Part shown: piece by piece, positions 10,126-21,700 of the stretch
How the letters are laid out: each line of letters opens with the position of its first letter
Numbering within the stretch: the stretch's first letter is position 1
Assembly (NCBI RefSeq): GCF_013396335.1
Contig: NZ_JABWSY010000016.1
Span: forward strand, 62,001 to 126,000
Source of the DNA: Bacillus sp. EB106-08-02-XG196
GTDB taxonomy: Bacteria > Bacillota > Bacilli > Bacillales > Cytobacillaceae
Direction: 5' to 3'
Length of the DNA: 64,000 bases
Program-made: the position numbers and the translations under genes
Notes under the pieces: model-generated
The model's database searches: none
Seen by the model: only the letters and a program-made list of their open reading frames with translations
Told to the model about the DNA's origin: nothing

Positions 10126-13100
10126 TTATTTGCTAACCGTTACTTTTGTTGCTGTACTTACGTTGCCAGCTTTGTCTTTCGCTGTTACGTAAAGGTTTGT
10201 GCCTTTTTTTTGTTTTTTAATGGAAATAGTGAACTTTCCATCTTGATCAGTTTTTCCAATTCCAATTGTATCTTTACCTTCTTTTATAACAATCGTAGAG
10301 TTTGCTTCAGCTGTACCTGTTACTTCTGTTGTCTTAGAAGTGACTGTATCAACTGCAGGCGCTATTGGAGCTGTTTTGTCAATCGTAAAGTTTAGGGTTG
10401 TTACGTTTCCAGCTGCGTCCGTTACCTCTAATGTGTGACTTCCTTCGCTAGTAACTTTCGTTCCGCTTTTAAAATCATTCCCATCTAATTTAGCTGTTCC
10501 TTCATTAAAGGTAATGAACACATCTTTGTTGTAAAGTCCATTGTTTCTTACACCCGTTACGACTGGAGGTGTTTTATCAATTGTAAATTTCACAGTTGTT
10601 TCGTTTCCGGATGCGTCCGTTACCACTAAAGTGTGGTTGCCCTCGTTAGTAACTGTCGTTCCGCTTGTGAAATCTTTTCCATCTAATGTAGCTGTTGCTT
10701 CATTAAATGTAATGGTTACATCTTTGTTGTAATGCCCATTGTTTTCTACACCAGCTACCCATTTTGCATAAAGGATTGTATCCTCTTCAACTTTATCAGT
10801 ATCAAAATTCCATGCCGTTTTTCCAGCAGGATCTTTATACCAACCAAGGAATGCGTAACCTGGTCTTGTTGGTGCTGTTGGAGCTGTAATCGTCTTGCCA
10901 AATTCTCCAGTTTGGCTATCTACTAAGCTACCATCTTGTTTATCAAAAACAAATGAAAACTTGTGTAGTGACCATTTTCCAAAAAGCGTTTTTTCAGAAT
11001 AGATGGAGTTAGTGAAATTCCATGGATTCGTCGCATCCGCATCTGTGAACCAGTTTATATCATAGCCATAAACGACTGGTTCTGTTATTCTGCGTACCAC
11101 AATTTGATCGTTGACTTCAAATGGAGCATTTTCAAGAACAAAATGAACATGGATTCCGTTCACAACTTTCTGGCTAACGGTTACATCTGCATACTCCGTT
11201 GCACTTATGATGATCGTGAAAGACCCTATTTTGTTGAAAAGACTCTTATCTAACGTAATTGTACCCAAAGTAGCATCCACTTTGTATTTCGCATTATCGA
11301 TAGAATACCCGTTCACAGTAATGCCGGAAATCGCTTTTGCCCAGTCCGCATCAATGAATTCAAGTGTCATATCGTTACCAAGAGCGTTGTCTTTTGTATC
11401 CGGTGTAACAATGGATGTAGCTAAAGCATATTTCGCATATAGAGTGATCGGTTTTGTCACAATGCTTGTAAAATCAAATGGTGTTTCTAAGTTTTGATCC
11501 GCATACCATCCAGCAAACTTATAACCCGATTTCGTTGGTTCTTCCGGAAGAGAGACACGTGTATCGACGATTTGAGAGTTAATCGCATTTCCGCCGTTTG
11601 ATTCAAAGTTCACCTTATAACCAACGACTTGGTCTGTCACGGTAACATCCGCGTACCCTTCTGATTGAATGACCACATTGAACTTTTGTCCAGCTGTGAA
11701 TAAGGCTTTATTCAACGTAATCGAATCATTTGTCAACGTGTAGTCGATATTCTGAACCAATTCCTTTGAGCCAATTAAAACGTGCTTGATATTCGTTTTC
11801 CACGCCCCATTGTCTGTGAATGTTAACGTAATATCGTTACCCACTGTATTTTCAACCACATCCTTCGAAACGGTTGGCGGAGTTTTAATCCAGCATACAT
11901 AGTAGGTGGTATTATCGGTTAAACTTGTCATTTTTGATAAATCGAGCGCCTTGTTGCTTGTCCCTTCACGGTCAAAATAAAGGGTATTGCTAATGGATAG
12001 ACCACCATTTTCAATATAAATTTTAGCATTATTCATATCCGGTGGGGTTCCTTTACCATTCACCAGACTATCATTGAAATAGGTATTTCCAGTAGACAAT
12101 ACTTTTAACGTTCCGCCATTTAAATCAACGTGACGTCTGTAACCCAGTCTCACGTTATTAATTTGAGACGTTTGACCACTAGTGGATGTCACCGTTAACT
12201 GATATCCATTATAAGGAGCTTTTATGGCTGGTGCCCCACTAAAGGCAAATTTTTCATCTGGATGGGCCGTTGCATAGTTTTCTGTTGCTGTTGTAAAGGA
12301 AAGCGTTGCACTTCCATCCGAATTAGCTTTAAACGTATACGTGCTTGAGTCCAGCGTATAAGTCGTTGGTGTCGCTTCGCCTAATCCATCACTTTTTAGC
12401 TTGTAGTATGTTGCCTGAATACTGGCAATGCTATTTTTATCGGTTAGCCACGTCAGGTTTGTTTGATAATCCGGAATGTTGATTTTCAAATTCCCTTCCC
12501 CAAGTACCCAACCTATACCCGAAGCACCCGAACCACTTTCGAACTTCATTCCATCCGGTTTGTTTAAATCAACCGGTGAATAGTTTTGGGTAGTATTCAT
12601 ATCCCATTTTGCATAAACCGTTTTGTCAGCCGTCAATACAGTACCTGGATTAAATGTAGTCGTAGCGGCAGGCTCGTTATACCATCCCAAGAAGACATAT
12701 CCAGGCTTCGTCGGTGCTGGACTACTAAATCCTATCGCTGGATCAGAGCTATTTGTTCCATACTTACTCAGACTAGGTCTGTAACCCACCGCTGTCGTGT
12801 TAATCGCAGAACCTCCCTGAGAATTAAACGTAATGCCATAACCAATCGCTTGAGCAGGATTCAAACCTGTGTCATTTTTATTCGTCCCAATGATGACAAG
12901 CGGGTATACCGTGTCACCCGATTCAGAATTGATTTCAAATTTGTATAATGCAGGCAGATAGTTGGCTCCACTTGGATTGATCGTTGCTTTACTAAAGGTT
13001 GTCGCATCACTAGTATTCAGTGTTGCGTCTGTCTTAAATAAATCCGCTTTGAACGTAATTTGACCTGGTTGGCTGATATCATAATATTTGTTTCCACTGC

Positions 13101-16100
13101 TATCTTTTAAATCTGTAATATCTAGACCAGCTGCCACTCCATTTTTCTTCACCACGATTTTCTTAATCCCATTTCGCCATTTCTCATCATCGGTGAAAGT
13201 GTAGGTTAAATCTTGACCAATATGGGCTCTTTGTGGGTCGGTGATTAATGAAATCGTAGGCGTCGGTATCGGTAGGGCCGAAACCGTAAAGGCTAATGTA
13301 ACGTCTTGATATCCTTTTGCCTTGATCGTAACTGTTTTCATTCCCGTACTGCCAAATAAAGAGCCATGTAAAGAAATCTCCATAGGGACATAACTTCTTG
13401 GGATACCATAAGAGTAACCTTCCGAAATCGTAACGGCTTTATTGGACGTATTTGGAATCAATTGATTGGTTACGTCTGTTGAGTCAATCAGAATATTCGT
13501 AATCGCCTTTCTCCAAAGCATATCATCTATAAAAACTGTATTTGTTGGCATTAATCTTATCGAAGAACCATTTTTCAATTCTTCAAAGGTTGGAATATTT
13601 GTAGCTGAAGTTTTTAGTATTGGACCAGCAAAATTGAGAGCCGCCCATACTTTATCCAAACCATCACCAGCTTTTAATTGCACCCCATTAACCAACGTGT
13701 CTTCTGTTAATGTCAGTTGTGGAGTTGGCACGTTCATTCCTGCTTGGATGGCACTTTGATTCACTTGGTTAAAGTTTTTGAAAATGTAGTAGAAATCATA
13801 ATAATCAATTCCATAACCAACACTGGTTGTTGGAATCCAACGAATATCATACTTTCTGTTGGCAGAATTCGTTAGGAATGCCTTTTTATCTGCTGTTACG
13901 GTGAGGGCTGTATAGTTTTTATAAGCCTCTATTTCCGCCAGAAGGTCCTTCATATCAATCACGTTGTCCCCATTCATGTCTCCAGCTAACATCAATGGTG
14001 TATCATGAGACGCGCGGTCATAGTAACTTCCTGTTGGATAGCCATATCGGTTGGAACCGATCACAGGTGTCGTTGTATAGTCTTTGAAATGTCCTGGCAT
14101 GGAAATTTCAACGTTGTATGGCTTGTCGCTTGCATCCATGCTCACCGCATAGGTTACAGTCCCAGTATAGGAAATCGTATTTGTGCTCGTTGTAGGTTCA
14201 TCCGTTTTATATATCTTTTGATTGCCATCCGTTACCGTTACTTTTGCACCTGAATTGACGGTAATTTTTCCGAAAGAAGTGCTAATGTTATTCTCAAGGA
14301 AGCTTTCGGCAAACGTAGCACCGGTCATCATGGAAGTTGGCGTTTTCAAATATGGCCAATTGGCAAGGAAGGTAGGAACCTTCGTGTCTTGACCTGGTAA
14401 CGTAAAACTTGATTTGGTGACATAGAATTCATTTGGTCCAATTAAAGGTTCAGGGTTGGTATAAGACACATCTGCTTCTAAGATGTTCATATCCTGATCC
14501 AATGCACCAGCAGCATCTATTCCAGATATCGTAATATCGATGTTATCACCACTTATTTCTGGAGATTGATATGGCTCACTTACGGTTAAAGTAGGTGTAA
14601 TACCTTTGCTATCTAAATATTGCTTATACGCATCTGAAAGTCTGATATTACTAAATTGGTAATATTTCGCATTATTGATCGTGAATTGACCACCTGTCAT
14701 CCCCACCCCATTTTTCGTTGCGAGTGTTGCTTTGAATGGTTTATTCGGTTCAATGACGACCTTACCTTTGTTTTCAAGACCTGAATCTACTCCACCAGAT
14801 GAGGTCAACGTGACATATGGTGAACCTTTTTTGATAAAGTAATAGCGCAGTTTGGTTAAGAAGTGACCGGCACCCGCATAATCGGTTGGATAAATACGAA
14901 CCTCGCTACCTTCTGGACGAATGTCCTCAGGGGAAAGGCCAAAATGGAAATTTCCGCTCGCGTCACTTTTGAATATCGTCGTTGGGTAATTTTGGTCTTG
15001 GTAGGCCCATATTGTGTTCAATTTTTGGTCTACAGGTGCTAGGTTCGCTGGATTTTCTGGACTCGGCACCGATGTTTCACCATTATTTTTCATGACGTCG
15101 ACATTCGAATCATACACCTTACCACTGATTCTTTTCACTTCCTGACCAGGTAGGTAGCCCGTCGGGTCGATTTCATAAATACCAGGCTGTGAATACTCAT
15201 CCATGGTAAGGGTTGGTGCTGTATAGTCAACATAGACCGTGTCTTCATCTTTGTACTGTCTTCCACTACGGTCGGTGGCAATCATCTCGACGGAATATGC
15301 CCCTTCTTTTGCAGCAGCTACCGTTGTGGCAATTCCCGTTTGGTCAATTGTGCCATTAAATGTCTTCGTAAATGGAAGATATAATCCGTTTATAAGCATG
15401 GGAAGGAGCGAGTAATTGACACCTGGAGCCTTCGTACTGATCCCAGATACATTTTGTACGACTCCTAAATAGTTCCCGTCTTTGTCCTTTAACAACAGAT
15501 ACATACTTTCCATTTCACTGTTGATGGTGTAACTATAGAGTAGCCCTGGCGCTCCTCCATTTGGATTATAGTTGCCTGTATATCTCTCTGTAAGGGTTGT
15601 TGCCTTTAATTGGGCTCTGAAATCAATCCCTTTTTCCGCTACCGTAATGGTGAAAGGAATACGGTACGAATCTGTGGAATCGGAAGCATTGATTAAATTC
15701 AGATATCCTTCGTACGTACCTTCTTCTGAGTTGGATGGAACCGTTATTTTGGCCGTTGCTTTCACTGTGCTTGCTCCGCCAACCGTTAAGCAAGTCGTAT
15801 TAGCATTATTAGCGGAAACATCCAGCTTCACATCGTTTCCTGTTCCAGAACCTACTGGATTCGACGCAGCAAATTTTGTGGAAATAAAGTCTGTACTTAC
15901 CTTGAATGTCTTACTGCTTGTTCCTTGATTGATGATGTTAAAGTCTTTCGTTGATATCACATCATCCGAACCATCTTCCGCGCCTTCTCCTCTACCTTTA
16001 AATCCGAAGAAAATACTCCCTCTAATGTCATCGATTTGTTTCATAATAGAGGTTGGATCATAGATATAGGCTGAATCATCATAGGAATTGGCTTTGTCTA

Positions 16101-18318
16101 TAACCTGGAATTTGACATCCGATTTGATGGCACGTTCAGGATCGACACGTCCAGCACCGACTTGGTACACACTGTAAGTCGTTGATTCTGTGTTCACATC
16201 CTTCGCCGTATTCATTAAAGCGGCTTTTATATCTGCCGGTTTATAATCCGGGTGAGCAGCTAAAACCAACGCAGCAATCCCTGCCGTATGAGGTGCTGCC
16301 ATGGATGTACCTTGCATCGATTCGTAACTATACGTATAATCATGTGTTTGGCCTTCCTGAGGCTCCCAAGTATCAAAAGGAACAGTGGAAATAATGTCAA
16401 CACCTGGTGAAATGACGTCTGGCTTTATATCATAGTTCTTCACCGGACCGGTTGAACTAAAGCCTGCTAGTTCATCCCCTTTCTTCCATACGGATTCATC
16501 AAGGGTGGATGGGAATGTCATGGTTGCCTTCGTTGGATCATTGCGAATCGCATCGACAAGAGTTTGACCTTGTGATTGTGTTAAGGAAACGGAATAAATA
16601 TTATCCATACTTGCTCCCAGGGAACTCGTCATATACCCTTGGCTGTTTTCATCTGCGATATTATTCCAAATGATCATCCCTTTGGCGCCTGACGCTTTGG
16701 CATTCGCCATTTTGGCTGTCAACAAGCTCGATCCGCGTTTCACGAGAGCAAGTTTCCCAGACAAATTCTTTCCTTCGTAATCCGATGGACCACCTAAACC
16801 AACATCTACAATTTGAAGTGTTTGTCCTGCTAATTCATTGTCACTGTCTTTAAAACTTTTAGCGAATAAACGAGCTTGGTAAGGAATGGTTCCATTTTTC
16901 ATCGTTAAGACGGGAATCTCTACTGGAATCGTGCTTGCACCAATCGTTATGGCTAGTGGTGACGTTCCTGGAGATCCTACCGTGGCCGCACCTGGACCTG
17001 CATTACCTGCTGATACCACACAGGTAACACCAACTAACGTCGCATTGTTAATGGCGATACTGTTTGGGCTTAATGGGTCATTAGTCTTTGAGCCTAGTGA
17101 AAGATTGATGACCTGCATGCCGTCTTTCACAGCTTGATCAATCCCTTTTAAAATGCCGTCTCCTAAACCACGTCCACCTGGACCAAGAACACGATAACCA
17201 TGTAGTTCTACATCTGGTGCAACGCCATTAGCGGAATAGGTTGAATTATTGTTTGTTGTATTGGCAGCAATGGTTCCTGAAACGTGCGTTCCATGTGCTG
17301 TAATATAATCTTTGTAATTTTGTGTCGCCTCATTTAGCACCTTAGTTGGATTAGCTTTGGCATCCAACCAGTCTGAATAGATCGTTTCCATTGGGTCATT
17401 GTCATCGATGAATGTTACACTACCATCTGAATTGACCACGGAATTAACAAAGTCATGTCCGCCATAGCGTACTCCGTTTGCATCGTGTGTCGCTTTGTAT
17501 AAATCAGGGTGATTGTAGTCAATACCAGTGTCTAATACACCGACCTTCACTCTTTTTCCTGCATTCGGACCTGACTTAATGAACCCTGTGTGGCCTTCTG
17601 CTTGAAGTTTGTCTAGCCCCAATAATTTAAGACCTGACGTCGCTTTCCCTACAAAACCGGTTGTCTCTGCCGCATTTGCCATGTTTTGCTCTGGAACTTC
17701 AAAGGTTTCATTCGACCAAACCGATGCCACTTCTGCATTTTCTGCAATACTGGTTAGGAGGTTTGCCGGTAAAGTCATCGCTACTCCATTGAAAGCTTCT
17801 GTGAATTCTCTCGTAATTTTCACACCTGTATCGACAGGTGTTCCACCGATCATTTGCGTTTTCGGCTGTGATTTCACAAAGTTTTTGAAATTAGCGTGAG
17901 AATCTGTAACCTTTTTTTGTGCTGCTGAATATTTATCAGCAAAAGCTTGGCTATTTAAAGCTGCACCATCGTTAGCCAATGCTTGTTTAATGATTTGAAT
18001 CTTAGCTGGATCTTCTTTAAACTGGACGATAACATTAATCACTTTTGAGCTACGAAAATCTTTTTGATCCACATGGATTTTTTGCGAATTTTCTGCTCCA
18101 GTCAGCTTATTAATGTTTGCTTTTTGCTCTGGAGTAAGACCGTCTAGAATACGATTTACTTCTTTAGCATCAAAAGTTCCACTTGACGGACTTTGCTGAC
18201 TTGGGTTAGTAGCAGCATGTACGAGTGTTAAACTCTGAGGGAGCGCAATGTTTAAAAGCATCGCAATCAACATAGAGACAGATAACATTCTCTTTGTTCG
18301 TCTCATTCTCATATTCAT
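10126..18318 (-). CDS. Giant secreted multidomain subtilase A2 (S8 peptidase)
   Basis: This 2730-residue tandem paralogue of A1 has the same module order. It has a signal peptide (1-35), an I9-like propeptide, and an S8 domain with Asp263, His342 (HGTHVSG), Asn439 and Ser672. A PA insertion, beta domains, a cohesin-like module, a dockerin-like loop near residue 1445 (DMNGDNVIDMKD), Shr-HID/DUF1533-like and InlB-type repeats, two Ig-like repeats and a Big_6-like domain follow. The active-site serine motif reads QGTSMAAPH instead of the usual SGTSMA, a change next to but not in the catalytic residues. The last roughly 830 bp are nearly identical to the 3' end of A1, whereas the remainder has clearly diverged. 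RBS AGGAGGG precedes the ATG. Expected to be exported and calcium-dependent; substrate is unknown. Confidence 0.93.
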   Translation of the reverse strand: MNMRMRRTKRMLSVSMLIAMLLNIALPQSLTLVHAATNPSQQSPSSGTFDAKEVNRILDGLTPEQKANINKLTGAENSQKIHVDQKDFRSSKVINVIVQFKEDPAKIQIIKQALANDGAALNSQAFADKYSAAQKKVTDSHANFKNFVKSQPKTQMIGGTPVDTGVKITREFTEAFNGVAMTLPANLLTSIAENAEVASVWSNETFEVPEQNMANAAETTGFVGKATSGLKLLGLDKLQAEGHTGFIKSGPNAGKRVKVGVLDTGIDYNHPDLYKATHDANGVRYGGHDFVNSVVNSDGSVTFIDDNDPMETIYSDWLDAKANPTKVLNEATQNYKDYITAHGTHVSGTIAANTTNNNSTYSANGVAPDVELHGYRVLGPGGRGLGDGILKGIDQAVKDGMQVINLSLGSKTNDPLSPNSIAINNATLVGVTCVVSAGNAGPGAATVGSPGTSPLAITIGASTIPVEIPVLTMKNGTIPYQARLFAKSFKDSDNELAGQTLQIVDVGLGGPSDYEGKNLSGKLALVKRGSSLLTAKMANAKASGAKGMIIWNNIADENSQGYMTSSLGASMDNIYSVSLTQSQGQTLVDAIRNDPTKATMTFPSTLDESVWKKGDELAGFSSTGPVKNYDIKPDVISPGVDIISTVPFDTWEPQEGQTHDYTYSYESMQGTSMAAPHTAGIAALVLAAHPDYKPADIKAALMNTAKDVNTESTTYSVYQVGAGRVDPERAIKSDVKFQVIDKANSYDDSAYIYDPTSIMKQIDDIRGSIFFGFKGRGEGAEDGSDDVISTKDFNIINQGTSSKTFKVSTDFISTKFAASNPVGSGTGNDVKLDVSANNANTTCLTVGGASTVKATAKITVPSNSEEGTYEGYLNLINASDSTDSYRIPFTITVAEKGIDFRAQLKATTLTERYTGNYNPNGGAPGLLYSYTINSEMESMYLLLKDKDGNYLGVVQNVSGISTKAPGVNYSLLPMLINGLYLPFTKTFNGTIDQTGIATTVAAAKEGAYSVEMIATDRSGRQYKDEDTVYVDYTAPTLTMDEYSQPGIYEIDPTGYLPGQEVKRISGKVYDSNVDVMKNNGETSVPSPENPANLAPVDQKLNTIWAYQDQNYPTTIFKSDASGNFHFGLSPEDIRPEGSEVRIYPTDYAGAGHFLTKLRYYFIKKGSPYVTLTSSGGVDSGLENKGKVVIEPNKPFKATLATKNGVGMTGGQFTINNAKYYQFSNIRLSDAYKQYLDSKGITPTLTVSEPYQSPEISGDNIDITISGIDAAGALDQDMNILEADVSYTNPEPLIGPNEFYVTKSSFTLPGQDTKVPTFLANWPYLKTPTSMMTGATFAESFLENNISTSFGKITVNSGAKVTVTDGNQKIYKTDEPTTSTNTISYTGTVTYAVSMDASDKPYNVEISMPGHFKDYTTTPVIGSNRYGYPTGSYYDRASHDTPLMLAGDMNGDNVIDMKDLLAEIEAYKNYTALTVTADKKAFLTNSANRKYDIRWIPTTSVGYGIDYYDFYYIFKNFNQVNQSAIQAGMNVPTPQLTLTEDTLVNGVQLKAGDGLDKVWAALNFAGPILKTSATNIPTFEELKNGSSIRLMPTNTVFIDDMLWRKAITNILIDSTDVTNQLIPNTSNKAVTISEGYSYGIPRSYVPMEISLHGSLFGSTGMKTVTIKAKGYQDVTLAFTVSALPIPTPTISLITDPQRAHIGQDLTYTFTDDEKWRNGIKKIVVKKNGVAAGLDITDLKDSSGNKYYDISQPGQITFKADLFKTDATLNTSDATTFSKATINPSGANYLPALYKFEINSESGDTVYPLVIIGTNKNDTGLNPAQAIGYGITFNSQGGSAINTTAVGYRPSLSKYGTNSSDPAIGFSSPAPTKPGYVFLGWYNEPAATTTFNPGTVLTADKTVYAKWDMNTTQNYSPVDLNKPDGMKFESGSGASGIGWVLGEGNLKINIPDYQTNLTWLTDKNSIASIQATYYKLKSDGLGEATPTTYTLDSSTYTFKANSDGSATLSFTTATENYATAHPDEKFAFSGAPAIKAPYNGYQLTVTSTSGQTSQINNVRLGYRRHVDLNGGTLKVLSTGNTYFNDSLVNGKGTPPDMNNAKIYIENGGLSISNTLYFDREGTSNKALDLSKMTSLTDNTTYYVCWIKTPPTVSKDVVENTVGNDITLTFTDNGAWKTNIKHVLIGSKELVQNIDYTLTNDSITLNKALFTAGQKFNVVIQSEGYADVTVTDQVVGYKVNFESNGGNAINSQIVDTRVSLPEEPTKSGYKFAGWYADQNLETPFDFTSIVTKPITLYAKYALATSIVTPDTKDNALGNDMTLEFIDADWAKAISGITVNGYSIDNAKYKVDATLGTITLDKSLFNKIGSFTIIISATEYADVTVSQKVVNGIHVHFVLENAPFEVNDQIVVRRITEPVVYGYDINWFTDADATNPWNFTNSIYSEKTLFGKWSLHKFSFVFDKQDGSLVDSQTGEFGKTITAPTAPTRPGYAFLGWYKDPAGKTAWNFDTDKVEEDTILYAKWVAGVENNGHYNKDVTITFNEATATLDGKDFTSGTTVTNEGNHTLVVTDASGNETTVKFTIDKTPPVVTGVRNNGLYNKDVFITFNEGTAKLDGNDFKSGTKVTSEGSHTLEVTDAAGNVTTLNFTIDKTAPIAPAVDTVTSKTTEVTGTAEANSTIVIKEGKDTIGIGKTDQDGKFTISIKKQKKGTNLYVTAKDKAGNVSTATKVTVSK

Positions 18319-18393
18319 TTTTACCCTCCTAAAATATCAAAAATATGAGCAATCTAATAGATTATCTACTTGCCCATTCTATTGCGCACCATT

Positions 18394-18421
18394 TAAGTAT
18401 TAAAAATTTTCTCAATACTTA
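18394..18421 (-). other. 5'-UTR hairpin of protease A2 mRNA
   Basis: An 8-bp stem TAAGTATT / AATACTTA encloses a 12-nt loop containing ATTTTCTC and starts about 5 nt after the predicted transcription start. Position and loop match the A1 leader hairpin, although the stems differ in length. Confidence 0.5.
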
Positions 18422-18432
18422 GATGTAATTTA

Positions 18433-18470
18433 ATATTAATAGGATTCATATAAATCGTACATTGGGGGAA
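18433..18470 (-). promoter_or_regulatory. Promoter of protease A2 with abutting CCCCC box
   Basis: Minus-strand reading: TTCCCCCAA (18462-18470), -35 TGTACG (18456-18461), 17-bp spacer, -10 TAATAT (18433-18438). Geometry is identical to the A1 promoter even though the spacer sequence differs. Confidence 0.65.
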
Positions 18471-18517
18471 AATTGCCTCTTCGAATCGATGTTTTTCTTC
18501 CCAAAAAAGACAAATCA

Positions 18518-18631
18518 TTGGGGATTTTGCTAATAAATGATAGATTTTTAGATAATTCACAGATAAAGTCTATTAATAAAAGGAAAATTTGTTAATTAAA
18601 TGAAATAGATTTTTGTTTATATTTGGGGGAA
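18518..18631 (-). promoter_or_regulatory. Upstream CCCCC boxes of protease A2
   Basis: A four-C variant (ATCCCCAA, around 18518-18524) and a full TTCCCCCAA box (18623-18631) lie 56 and 161 bp upstream of the proximal box. A TGTCGAA motif, resembling a Spo0A box, occurs at 18654-18660. No gene is visible in this intergenic stretch. Confidence 0.45.
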
Positions 18632-18681
18632 TATTAGAAATTTACGAGAAAATTGTCGAAAGCAATACTGATAAAAAAAGA

Positions 18682-18725
18682 AAAAAGCTATCAAATTCCT
18701 AAAATAATAGGAAAGATAGCTTTTT
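18682..18725 (-). terminator. Terminator of protease B1
   Basis: AAAAAGCTATC / GATAGCTTTTT stem with an inner TTCCT / AGGAA pairing, 20 bases after the minus-strand stop codon. Poly-A/poly-T flanks allow function in both directions. Confidence 0.75.
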
Positions 18726-18745
18726 AATTGATCCAAGTAAATTAT

Positions 18746-21700
18746 TTATGGTTGTTGAAGAACCGTTACTTGTTTTGGAAGTGTTGTTACTTTAAATCCG
18801 TCTTTTGTAACGACATCAAGTGTAATCGAATACGTACCATTTGGAAGATCCTTATCTGGAGCCCATTGTGTTTTAAGCGAATGCTCATTTTTCACTTCTA
18901 ACGAATCAACGATACTTCCATTAGCATCTTTCACATTAATTGTCCAGTCTACTCTGTTATGAGCCCAAGCAGATATTTTTGCAGGTTTGTTTTGGTTAAT
19001 ATCAGTTGTCGGTGATATATTCATCGTTTGAAGAACCATGCTTTGTTTATTATAGCTTTGATCTCCCCACGTATTCCAAGAAATATTTCCTGCATAATCA
19101 ACAGCTAAAATAACCATACCTTTTGGTTCAGTATTGACAAGTAGAGATGTTTGTCCAACTTGCGGCGAATAATATTGTCCATTCACATAAACTACAGCTG
19201 AATTAAAGTCAGATGCATTGTCTTTCGCATTGAAGGATATTTCATATTTACCATTCTTTGGCGTAACTGTAATATCTGAAACAGTTGGAGCGATGGAATC
19301 TACCGTAATTGGCATTTTAACCACCTGCGGCCTTGCATTCTCATAATCTAATGTTGATTTAATCACATATTGGTATACACCATCAGGTACGAATTGTCCT
19401 GATTCGTCCTTCATATCCCATTTATACCCACCATATTTCTGGTCACTATAAGCCATAATATTTTTTCTGAATTTCCATGGAGTTCCAGTGTATTCACTGA
19501 AATCGCCTAAATTTTCAATGATATTTCCTGATGAATCTTCAATATACATTTCCACTTTTTCTAAATTACGTAAACCAGTAAATGAAGATAAAATTCCATC
19601 AGTCATAAAGTTAGGCGAGAAAGCAATACGGTTAAGGAAAAACCTTTGAGTATATGGGTCGAATCCTAGTGGATATCTTTCAGAATTTTCATCCCAAAGT
19701 GCTGTCCATCCTAAAAATCTATCCGTAGTCCAAGCTGGAGCGTCTATATTTCGTGGTTCATCCCATTTTCCGTAGAAGCCCATATACGGAACCGTTAAAG
19801 GTACGGCTTTATTTTGATCTTTGGATACAGGGACGAGACGAACAAATCCTTCGACAAAACTATTTTTCTTCAAGGAATCCGGTAAAGATACATTAACGGT
19901 CAGCATTTTAGTTTGACCTGGTTTGATTTTAATTAAAGAACCTTCTGCTTCAGTTACTTTAACATCATTTACAGTTACAGTGGCACCATTAATACGTTCA
20001 CTTGATAAAGTTAAATACTCTTTTTGGTCCAATGTTCCATCTCTATCTAAATCAAATGCATTCATTTCAGTCTTATCCTTTAGAACGTCTACATAAACCT
20101 TATATTCAATCTCTTCACTATTATTGCTACCCTTGGGAGCATCGAAGGCTTCAACGTTTAATTTAAAGCTTGTATTTTGACCCATGTCCTTTAAAGCAAC
20201 TGCTCCAGCTTTTTCTAAAGAAGTACTCCTATCGGTTACAATGACAGGCGTCTTAATCGCATTTTCAATTTGCATTAAACCAGATCCTTGTACACGTGGG
20301 GAATATGGAACTTCACTATTTGTTCGTGGATCCATCACAACATTAGCAGTGTTCATTAAAGCAATTTTTGATTTTAACACTGTGTCTTTGGTATGTGATA
20401 AGCCTTTTCCATAAAGAGACTGTAATAATAATGCAGAACCGCCTGCAACATGAGGAGTTGCCATCGATGTTCCACTCATGATTTGATAATCATTACCTGG
20501 CATTGTTGAATAGATATTTCCACCCGGTGCCGAAATCTCTGGCTTAAAATCTAATGTATGCGGGGCACCGATGGATGAAAAATGAGACATTGTGTCCTTC
20601 GCAGGATTATCTATTAATGTACCGTTTCCAACCTTCATACTCAAATATTGTCCACTTGGTAGACTACTCATTTTAGCTAGCAATGCTTCACCTTCAGATC
20701 TACTCGTTGTCGCTGTCGGTGCTGCCGTTGGCGTTACTGGTAGAGAATAATAATCTGGCCAAACTGCAGGTGGTATCATAATCACAGCTTTTACTCCTGC
20801 ATTCTTTGCAGCAAATTGAATGGACGAAACAGTGCTATATGAACTTAAAAGTTTAACTACAGCAATGTAGCCAGTTTTGCCCGCAGGATAATCCGAAGCT
20901 TTCTTTCCTTCGCCTACGTATACCATATCATAGCTAGTACCTGGCACTAGATTCTTTGAAACTTTAAAATTATAAGATGCAGGGAATTGCGTATGATCCT
21001 TGAATGACACTGATAACCCATTTCCATCTTCTAAATTATTTAAATGCAATTTAGGATTTTCATAGGAAGCAACAGAGATGGCATATGGACTAACACCTGG
21101 TTGACCAACTACACCGATATCAGGATTATCCGCATATGGTTTTAATGAAGAAACAATTGAAGTATTTTTTGTACTATAGGATGCATTACCTGCTGCAACG
21201 ACAACAAGTGTACCCTGTTCTGTTGCTACACGAATCGCTTTCTGAACTAAATCATCTTCTTCCCCAACATAGCCAGCATCTGTACCTAAGCTCATATTGA
21301 TGACATCGGCACCCATTGTAATAGCATGTTCAATACCTGCAAGAAGATCATCCTCTTTAGCTCCGCCACCCTTATCTGAAAATACTTTTTCAGATAAAAG
21401 TTGAACTCCAGGGGCAATTCCTTGTACACCATTTTTCGTTTCGTCTCCATTTGCTCCAACTGTACCGGCAACATGTGTACCATGCGGATTACCAGTGACG
21501 GCAGGGATAACATCGGTATCTTCGTCTGCCCAATCATATCCAGTTGGAACTTTATCGCTATACCAAGTTTCATTAACTTCTGTCTCTTCGAATTTAGATT
21601 GGATATTTTCTGAAGTCCACTTCTGTTTTGCTTTTCCCTTTTCAGTAAGTGTCATATCCTTGTGAGTATAATCAATCCCGGAATCGACAATCGCTACAAG

